A DNA stretch of 64,000 nt from Tetrapyrgos nigripes (Eukaryota > Basidiomycota > Agaricomycetes > Agaricales > Campanellaceae). The stretch is from positions 1-64,000 of the forward strand of contig JAACJM010000226.1 of NCBI GenBank assembly GCA_013368315.1, given 5' to 3'. Below the pieces are notes generated by a model that saw nothing but the letters and a program-made list of their open reading frames with translations, was not told the origin of the DNA and searched no databases. Shown piece after piece: positions 56,601 to 64,000 of this stretch (positions within the stretch are counted from its first letter, which is position 1; each line of letters begins with the position of its first letter). Made by a program: the position numbers and the translations under genes.

Positions 56601-59600
56601 GCGTGTGAGTGCCTCTGTCACCAGCTGCGCCTTTCAGCTCTGTCTGTGCTGACTCCTGTGCCTTCTGGTCTCTGCAGCGTGTGAGTGCCTCTGTTTCCAG
56701 CTGCGCCTTTCAGCTCTGTCTGTGCTGACTCCTGTGCCTTCTGGTCTCTGCAGTGTGTGAGTGTCTCTGTTTCCAGCTGTGCCTTTCAGCTCTGTCTGTG
56801 CTGACTCCTGTGCCTTCTGGTCTCTGCAGTTTGTGAGTGCCTCTGTTTCCAGCTGCACCTTTCAGCTCTGTCTGTGCTGACTCCTGTGCCTTCTGGTCTC
56901 TGCAGTTTGTGAGTGCCTCTGTTTCCAGCTGCGCCTTTCAGCTCTGTCTGTGCTGACTCCTGTGCCTTCTGGTCTCTGCAGGATGTGAGTGCCTCTGTTT
57001 CCAGCTGCGCCTTTCAGCTCTGTCTGTTCTGACTCCTGTGCCTTCTGGTCTGTGCAGGACGTGAGTGCCTCTGTTTCCAGCTGCGCCTTTCAGCTCTGTC
57101 TGTTCTGACTCCTGTGCTTTCTGGTCTCTGCAGTTTGTGAGTGCCTCTGTTTCCAGCTGCACCTTTTAGCTCTGTCTGTGCTGACTCCTGTGCCTTCTGG
57201 TCTCTGCAGTTTGTGAGTGCCTCTGTTTCCAGCTGCACCTTTCAGCTCTGTCTGTGCTGACTCCTGTGCCTTCTGGTCTCTGCAGGACGTGAGTGCCTCT
57301 GTTTCCAGCTGTGCCTTTCAGCTCTGTCTGTGCTGACTCCTGTGCCTTCTGGTCTCTGCAGGACGTGAGTGCCTCTGTTTCCAGCTGTGCCTTTCAGCTC
57401 TGTCTGTGCTGACTCCTGTGCCTTCTGGTCTGTGCAGGACGTGAGTGCCTCTGTTTCCAGCTGCACCTTTCAGCTCTGTCTGTGCTGACTCCTGTGCCTT
57501 CTGGTCTCTGCAGGACGTGAGTGCCTCTGTTTCCAGCTGCGCCTTTCAGCTCTGTCTGTGCTGACTCCTGTGCCTTCTAGTCTCTGCAGCGTGTGAGTGC
57601 CTCTGTCACCAGCTGCGCCTTTCAGCTCTGTCTGTGCTGACTCCTGTGCCTTCTGGTCTCTGCAGCGTGTGAGTGCCTCTGTTTCCAGCTGCGCCTTTCA
57701 GCTCTGTCTGTGCTGACTCCTGTGCCTTCTGGTCTCTGCAGTCTGTGAGTGTCTCTGTTTCCAGCTGTGCCTTTCAGCTCTGTCTGTGCTGACTCCTGTG
57801 CCTTCTGGTCTCTGCAGTTTGTGAGTGCCTCTGTTTCCAGCTGCACCTTTCAGCTCTGTCTGTGCTGACTCCTGTGCCTTCTGGTCTCTGCAGTTTGTGA
57901 GTGCCTCTGTTTCCAGCTGCGCCTTTCAGCTCTGTCTGTGCTGACTCCTGTGCCTTCTGGTCTCTGCAGGATGTGAGTGCCTCTGTTTCCAGCTGCGCCT
58001 TTCAGCTCTGTCTGTTCTGACTCCTGTGCCTTCTGGTCTGTGCAGGACGTGAGTGCCTCTGTTTCCAGCTGCGCCTTTCAGCTCTGTCTGTTCTGACTCC
58101 TGTGCTTTCTGGTCTCTGCAGTTTGTGAGTGCCTCTGTTTCCAGCTGCACCTTTTAGCTCTGTCTGTGCTGACTCCTGTGCCTTCTGGTCTCTGCAGTTT
58201 GTGAGTGCCTCTGTTTCCAGCTGCACCTTTCAGCTCTGTCTGTGCTGACTCCTGTGCCTTCTGGTCTCTGCAGTTTGTGAGTGCCTCTGTTTCCAGCTGT
58301 GCCTTTCAGCTCTGTCTGTGCTGACTCCTGTGCCTTCTGGTCTCTGCAGTTGGTGAGTGCCTCTGTTTCCAGCTGCGCCTTTCAGCTCTGTCTGTGCTGA
58401 CTCCTGTGCTTTCTGGTCTCTGCAGCCTGTGAGTGCCTCTGTTTCCAGCTGCACCATTCAGCTCTGTCTGTGCTGACTCCTGTGTCTTCTGGTCTCTGCA
58501 GTATGTGAGTGCCTCTGTTTCCAGCTTTGCCTCTCAGCTCTGTCTGTGCTGACTCCTGTGCCTTCTGGTCTCTGCAGCTTGTGAGTGCCTCTGTTTCCAG
58601 CTGCGCCTTTCAGCTCTGTCTGTGCTGACTCCTGTGCCTTCTGGTCTCTGCAGGATGTGAGTGCCTCTGTTTCCCGCTGCACCTTTCAGCTCTGTCTGGG
58701 CTGATTCCTGTGCCTTCTGGTCTCTGCAGTTTGTGAGTGCCTCTGTTTCCAGCTGCACCTTTCAGCTCTGTCTGTGCTGACTCCTGTGCCTTCTGGTCTC
58801 TGCAGGACGTGAGTGCCTCTGTTTCCAGCTGCACCTTTCAGCTCTGTCTGTGCTGACTCCTGTGTCTTCTGGTCTCTGCAGTATGTGAGTGCCTCTGTTT
58901 CCAGCTTTGCCTCTCAGCTCTGTCTGTGCTAACTCCTGTGCCTTCTGGTCTCTGCAGTCGGTGAGTGCCTCTGTTTCCAGCTGCGCCTTTCAGCTCTGTC
59001 TGTGCTGACTCCTGTGCCTTCTCGTCTCTGCAGTCCGTGAGTGCCTCTGTTTCCAGCTGTGCCTTTCAGCTCTGTCTGTGCTGACTCCTGTGCCTTCTGG
59101 TCTCTGCAGTCCGTGAGTGCCATTGTTTCCAGCTGTGCCTTTCAGCTCTGTCTGTGCTGACTCCTGTGCCTTCTGGTCTCTGCAGGATGTGAGTGCCTCT
59201 GTTTCCCGCTGCACCTTTCAGCTCTGTCTGGGCTGATTCCTGTGCCTTCTGGTCTCTGCAGTTTGTGAGTGCCTCTGTTTCCAGCTGCACCTTTCAGCTC
59301 TGTCTGTGCTGACTCCTGTGCCTTCTGGTCTCTGCAGGACGTGAGTGCCTCTGTTTCCAGCTGCACCTTTCAGCTCTGTCTGTGCTGACTCCTGTGTCTT
59401 CTGGTCTCTGCAGTATGTGAGTGCCTCTGTTTCCAGCTTTGCCTCTCAGCTCTGTCTGTGCTAACTCCTGTGCCTTCTGGTCTCTGCAGTCGGTGAGTGC
59501 CTCTGTTTCCAGCTGCGCCTTTCAGCTCTGTCTGTGCTGACTCCTGTGCCTTCTCGTCTCTGCAGTCCGTGAGTGCCTCTGTTTCCAGCTGTGCCTTTCA

Positions 59601-60206
59601 GCTCTGTCTGTGCTGACTCCTGTGCCTTCTGGTCTCTGCAGTCCGTGAGTGCCATTGTTTCCAGCTGTGCCTTTCAGCTCTGTCTGTGCTGACTCCTGTG
59701 CCTTCTGGTCTCTGCAGGATGTGAGTGCCTCTGTTTCCTGCTGCACCTTTCAGCTCTGTCTGGGCTGATTCCTGTGCCTTCTGATCCCTGTCAAAATGAG
59801 CTAGGAGGAGAAGGATGATTCTGAAGACCATGATGAATGCCGGTTTGAAGAAGTCTATGATTCTGAGACTGATATAGCACATAATGTCCAAGAATCAGGT
59901 ATCAATTTATAACAGTCATTCTCTCATTTGGCCTAACCTCATTCTCTAGCAATGGATGTAGATACTCCTGAATCCTTCCAAGCACAAGATCATTTCATGG
60001 ATGTTGACTCCACACCTATAGAGGATTCTCCTAAGCTGTCAAACTCCAGAAACTCCCAGGTGCTTCCTTTCTCCATTTGATATTATTGTTCAACTCAAAA
60101 TTTCCTCAAATTTTCTCTCCATCTCCTTTTTTAGTTTGAAACCATTTGTTACTCATGTGACTGTGTCACGGATGTTCCTATGGATATTGATAATGCTGGG
60201 ATGTAG
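53652..60206 (+). CDS. Microexon-array gene: flanking exons plus 64 single-codon exons
   Basis: Conventional 5' exons are 53652-53766, 53828-53847, 53909-54078, 54135-54211, 54285-54338, 54391-54437, 54475-54636 and 54683-54853. Then come 64 exons of 3 nt (first 54930-54932, then every 76 bases to 59718-59720), then 59805-59898, 59950-60059 and 60135-60206 (TAG). All junctions are phase-compatible; the spliced frame is 427 residues. The N-terminus (FSMSGVTIWAVNGNYNHNQGD) recalls the start of many agaricomycete repeat proteins. The middle has ESELVVRRFAQEKDRDNFVALL, and the last constant residues before the array are QGHMAEP. The tail is acidic (EEKDDSEDHDE) and ends with TICYSCDC. No enzyme domain is recognised. 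One weak point: 54438-54474 must be a 37-nt intron, or else a one-base insertion precedes YWTDKKQAFFEQ. Confidence 0.7.
54854..59804 (+). repeat. Tandem intron array: 76-bp unit = 73-nt intron + 3-nt exon, x64
   Basis: Sixty-five introns are in series: the first is 76 nt (54854-54929), the next 63 are exactly 73 nt, and the last is 84 nt (59721-59804, with acceptor CTAG). Every unit starts GTGAG and ends in TGCAG; the branch site is CTGAC (CTAAC or CTGAT in a few), 25 nt before the acceptor. The three bases between AG and GT take 14 forms. By unit: 1 TTC, 2 CCT, 3 TCT, 4 TTG, 5 GAT, 6 CGT, 7 CCA, 8-9 TTT, 10 CCA, 11-14 CGT, 15 TGT, 16 GAT, 17 TTG, 18 GAT, 19-22 GAC, 23-24 CGT, 25 TGT, 26-27 TTT, 28 GAT, 29 GAC, 30-31 TTT, 32-35 GAC, 36-37 CGT, 38 TCT, 39-40 TTT, 41 GAT, 42 GAC, 43-45 TTT, 46 TTG, 47 CCT, 48 TAT, 49 CTT, 50 GAT, 51 TTT, 52 GAC, 53 TAT, 54 TCG, 55-56 TCC, 57 GAT, 58 TTT, 59 GAC, 60 TAT, 61 TCG, 62-63 TCC, 64 GAT. 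Confidence 0.95.
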
Positions 60207-60905
60207 TTGACTGAATGTTACATGTATATAGATATAGAAAAGAGCGCAATAAGAACACCCTATGGACTACCAATATTGTAACATGATTAGGTAAAGGCCA
60301 CATGCCATATTACAATATTGCCAGGGCCTTGCCCACACAGTGTTCTAGGTGAGATATTGTGTGCTATATATGGGCTTGGCAGAGCTCAGCCAGGTGATGA
60401 AAGGGATAGTGGGGCATTTCATCAACAATAACAGTCACACAAACACTTTGTCTATTTGTTATTATTGCCAACACAGCTACTGATCCTCTTTGGGAAATCT
60501 CTTATGGAACAATGGGTACAGCCCCAGATCTTGGACTTAATGGATATATTGCAGATCCAGCAGTTCCAGGATATGGCTCCACATGCCTGTAAGGCTGCTT
60601 ATATTTCATACTATTCACTGCTTTGCTAAGTTCTAATGGTGCAGTTGGCTATTCCATTGACTTGATTGCCTTCTATGTTTGGTTCTGATATCCAGTGGTC
60701 TTGTGTTTGATTCCATGCAGTCTTTTTTTTTCTAAGTACACTGTTTTCTAGGTTTAAAGAGTATGCTATCTAAATACATTCCTCTGCCTTCTTGATAATG
60801 TCTCTGCCATCCTCTCTGAAGTCTAGAAAGAGAGTCAGCAATGACTGGATACAGTCAAGTACCTTGTAGGCATGGCTCCACAGCTTGTACCATCTTTCAG
60901 TGACA
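60207..60905. other. Downstream of the microexon gene; small hairpin
   Basis: CAATATTGTAA (about 60,272) and its complement TTACAATATTG (about 60,314) form a hairpin. A protein-like stretch at about 60,480-60,590 (WEISYGTMGTAPDLGLNGY) has no supporting exons. Confidence 0.4.
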
Positions 60906-62040
60906 TGAGTTGCTCTTTCCTCTATGCATAGGCATTCAAGCCTTCTGCAAACTCAGCAGTAACACCTGTCCTCATACTCTCTTGACCGCTTCATCCACCA
61001 CTCTCCCTTCCAAATCAAGTAATCAACCATCCAGCACAATTCCTCAGTTAGCAATATTAGCTTTTCCTGCCAATGACATACCTGAGCTTGTGCCTTACAC
61101 CACTCTACATGCAAATCATCAGGACAATCATGAGCCAAATAAGAATAATGGCAATACACACCCTCTTGGTCCTCTGGATCACCTTCAGAAAGCTCCTTGA
61201 GGCGCTATTACTGAAAAGGGAACCAAAGGGAAGGAAAAAATCAATGTCCAATTGCCTCAGACTCCCGCTGATAGGCGTTATGGTACTCCTGCACCCCCTC
61301 GTGCACGTACTTCCCCACTACCTCATACTTTTTCCCCATTCCCTCAGGCTTCTTTCCCACCACCTCGTACTCCTCCGCCACCACCTCCTATTCTTTCAAC
61401 ACCACCACCTCCTGTTCCTTCGCCACCTCGTAATCCTTGCCACCACCTTTGCCACCACCTCAAACCCCTTCACTACCATCTACTCCAAAACATACTCCCG
61501 CACCCTCTGCTACTCCTACAAATACTCCCAACACTCACAGAGACTCTCCTCATACTCCACTCCCTCATACACCCAAACCTTCTGCTTCACCACGTCCAGA
61601 CACTCCAGAGTCTACTCTGGGTAGTCGCTCCTCTGGATCTTTGTTTTCAAAGCCTCCCACCGTTAATATTGTTCTAGCTCTCGCAGCCTTGGCCTTGGGA
61701 GAGATGATCTGGAGCGGTCACTCATCATGGGTGTTGCGCTCATACAGCCAGGTCAGGCACAGCAGTTTGTTTCTGAAATGCGCTCTCTCTCAAAACAGCC
61801 TATTCGGCAGTCTTGTCCCGGCAGAGGGTGGCAAAGTCAGAGATCTAGAGGATACTGTGAAGCATCCGGTGGCAACTATCAACATGACTGTCGATGATCC
61901 AGACAACGTAGCTGTGGTAGTCAAGAATGCTGAGGACAATTGTGCGCTGAACAGGCCAAACGACAACAAGTACATCCCTGCGGGGCCTATCTCATGGTTC
62001 CTCCACTTTTTCCTACCCTCTCTGGTTGTCTAGTTTTTAC
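60906..62040 (+). pseudogene. Proline-rich hypothetical protein with stop and frameshift
   Basis: One frame runs from about 60,910 (IQAFCKLSSNTCPHTLL), hits TGA at 61,198-61,200, continues in the same frame as GAITEKGTKGKEKINVQ and RTPPPPPPILSTPPPP, then at about 61,440 shifts by one base into LPPPLPPPQTPSLPSTP and KPPTVNIVLALAALALGE. It ends at 62,031-62,033. The Pro-rich low-complexity part followed by a hydrophobic helix recalls repetitive multi-copy mushroom proteins. I cannot assign a function. The two lesions suggest a pseudogene, though the shift lies in a repetitive CCTTTGCCACCA stretch where assembly errors are likely. Confidence 0.5.
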
Positions 62041-62711
62041 AAGGAGCATCGGAGATTGTCTCGTTTGGGTTGGTCTGCTATGCATGGTTAGGGATTCCAA
62101 GAAGTGTCCTCAGACTTCTGAAAATATTGCTTGCCTGCCTGGCTTTAATATTCAGAGTGCCAGTTCAAGAAAAGTTAATGGGGGTCTGGAAAGTGGCGAC
62201 AGACACCTTTTGGCAAGCGGTTGCTGACGTCGACTTGGAGAAGGAGTCAGAGCCTGGAAGTAATTCGGAGAAGAAGGACTCAAAGAAGGAGGAGTCAGAG
62301 AGTAGCTCAGAGAAGGATCTAGAGAGTAACTTGTAAAACAAGGACTCAGGGAGTACCTTGTAGGAGCAGTCAGAGTAACTCAGAGACTGAAGGAGCTCAG
62401 AGAGGAAAGCAGCAGCTGACTCGGAGTGAGTCAGAGAGTAAGGACTCGTAAACAAAGAATTTAGGTCTTGTCGTCTCACAGTCCCCTAGCCTATAGTATT
62501 TTAACCTGGACCCCAAGTTTAAGGTATGTGGCCAAAGTGAGGCTCAAATCTAATTATAAGGCGTCTCCAGACAAGCGTTGCGCGGGGCAGGTCATGCATT
62601 CTTGAAGCTGAATTCGCCAAAAGCCTATTTGGCACACGACTAACTATGTGAGTTTGACACTTATGTAAGCTTTTGTGCTTCCTCCTGAACCATCACATCA
62701 CTTTGCTTTCG
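62041..62711. other. Ser/Glu/Lys-rich low-complexity stretch, no secure gene
   Basis: The plus frame ending at 62,334 (EKESEPGSNSEKKDSKKEE) is low-complexity and followed by more GAGTCAGAGAG repeats without an open frame. Confidence 0.35.
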
Positions 62712-64000
62712 ATGTCTGGTGCTCCTAGTGATCCACAAGCGAATACTGGTACACGTAGTCTTATGTACACTTTTGCACTGGACCCTGTACCGTCATCTTC
62801 GTCTACCTCTGCTCCTGAGAATTCCCAAGCGAAGAGAAAACACGTAGAAGACGACGAAAGAAAGCTTAGAAGAAAAAAACTAGATAGCGAGCGACACGCA
62901 GCGTGAGTGTTCAATCACATATGTTCACGCACAATGACTCATAAGATATTTTGGCAGGAAACTCAAAGTGTAAAGGCTTAATTGTGAATGTTTATATGTA
63001 CAACCGCTTATCAGAATTTGGCAGGAAAAGGGAGGGCACTGTCTATGTTCCGAAGTCTAGATCCAAGACAAAAGCTCTGGTGTAAGCATGCTTTCTAGTT
63101 CTCCTCTTGAAATACATTATAAGGTCACTCACGGTCTGCAGTACACATGTCTTTGAGGAAAACCCTCAGTGAGTCTGAAATTGTGCCTCGAGATGTTTCC
63201 TTTATTAAAGTACTTGTTTACTTAGCTTCGGCACATTGTTTACGCATACCACGGCCTTCTTTGACAGTATAAATCGAGCAAATGCGACTGCGAACTTGAA
63301 GAATAGTTTGCCTGTTGAGCTTAGTCTGGATCCGACCGACCCTGTCAGTGGAATTGATACTCCCAGTCCGTTTTTTACAATGCAAGACAGCACTCCTCTA
63401 AGCCGCTCGCTTTCCTCCACATCCGATGGGTGCATCTCTGGCTCTCAGGGGATAACAAAGCCGATGTTCAGCCAATTGATACCATCACTGTCCTTGCCCA
63501 TGGGCAACATGTCGAGGATTTCCGTTGTCTATCTACACTACCTCAGGACTCATCTCCGACAAATTCCACTCCACATTTCCCTCAGCATGACCACGGATCC
63601 CCAGAAGCCATGAAAACTCACCTTATTGACTCTGTAATTGGGTCTCAAGTAGATTCCCACGCAGAAACAATCATATGGGCGAACGGCTGGGAAACTGTGA
63701 AGCTGACTGCATTCAGGACCGAATCTCCAGCCAATATACTAGGAACGGTACATGGCCATGGATGTCTTCGAATCCATTATAATCCTCGTATATCGGCAAT
63801 ATCTCATGTATATATTGTTTTAGGATAGCCACACAGTGGAATGGATGGCCCTTGCCAGCCAGAAAGCTCGTGCCAGTGGAAGAAAATTCGTGACCTATGT
63901 GAATTGGCAAAGTCGGGATCTGTCCCGACGAGAAGGTCGACAAGCCTTGCGCGAAGCAATCTCAAAAGAGCTATCTCATGGCAAATTAATTGTCCTTCCT
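62712..64000 (+). CDS. Hypothetical protein, 5' part only, probable frameshift
   Basis: Exon 1 (62712-62902) starts MSGAPSDPQANTGTRSLMYT and ends in a basic run (KRKHVEDDERKLRRKKLDSE) that looks like a nuclear signal. Small exons follow (about 62,959-62,970, 63,025-63,081 and 63,143-63,168), then a long one from about 63,226: FGTLFTHTTAFFDSINRAN, then SDGCISGSQG. At the GGGG run (63,448-63,451) the frame must shift by one to continue DNKADVQPIDTITVLAHGQ and TIIWANGWETVKLTAFR. A last intron (63,750-63,828) leads to DSHTVEWMALASQKARASG and LSRREGRQALREAISKEL at the window end. The family is not recognised. The frame shift is either a mutation or a one-base error in the homopolymer. Confidence 0.55.

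Noticed and set aside
54854..59804. CRISPR-like array or ordinary minisatellite
   Set aside because: A CRISPR array needs 20-40-nt unique spacers; here the variable part is 3 nt and the genome is eukaryotic. An ordinary minisatellite would not keep donor, branch site and acceptor in all 64 units, zero indels, variation focused between AG and GT, and phase agreement with both flanking exons.
55190..59891. About twenty minus-strand open frames of 74-75 codons inside the 76-bp array
   Set aside because: They are one repeat read in rotating frames (76 is not a multiple of 3), each stopping after three units. They overlap one another at fixed offsets, and the opposite strand has complete splice signals.

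Overview
The window is nuclear DNA of a filamentous fungus, most likely an agaricomycete (mushroom-forming) basidiomycete. Genes are split by many short GT-AG introns of about 45-75 nt, and one locus resembles the CYP63 P450 family. There are also a small secreted double-psi beta-barrel protein, an F-box protein, a GH18 chitinase and a caleosin. No rRNA or CRISPR array was seen. I have no species call.

Layout. 1-9,000: repeats and short inverted-repeat (MITE) transposons, a CYP63-like P450 that lost its heme-binding end where a MITE end now sits (5,089-6,957, -), and an intron-containing tRNA-His gene (7,162-7,265). 9,500-16,900: the normal gene cluster, with a DPBB secreted protein, a small membrane-anchored secreted protein, an extended SDR reductase, an F-box protein and a hypothetical gene. 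18,400-22,200: decayed pieces, namely a PLP aminotransferase pseudogene, LINE reverse transcriptase and RNase H fragments, and dispersed repeats. 22,699-24,464: complete GH18 chitinase. 25,700-27,218: caleosin with an amphipathic N-terminal extension. 27,300-39,400: nested transposons, including hAT-type MITEs with exact 8-bp target duplications, foldback elements and a nearly intact Tc1/mariner element. 39,410-46,955: one 7.5-kb foldback element with about 1-kb terminal inverted repeats enclosing thousands of bases of an 11-bp minisatellite that keeps switching orientation. 47,400-53,600: poorly conserved or broken genes.

The most striking object is the gene at 53,652-60,206 (+). Conventional exons flank a 4.9-kb array in which a 76-bp unit is repeated 64 times without one indel. 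Each unit is a complete 73-nt spliceosomal intron (GTGAG start, CTGAC-type branch site, CTCTGCAG-type end) plus exactly three bases lying between one AG and the next GT. Those three bases are the most variable part of the unit. They sit in frame with the exons on both sides (phase 0), and none of the 64 is a stop codon. If spliced as the signals say, the array encodes a 64-residue stretch (Asp, Phe, Arg, Ser, Pro, Leu, Tyr, Cys only), one residue per exon. Skipping any number of units keeps the reading frame. I know of no described gene system of this type.

Several loci (48.0-49.8 kb, 61.2-61.5 kb, 63.45 kb, perhaps 54.44 kb) carry single-base frame breaks or in-frame stops. These may be real decay or assembly errors.
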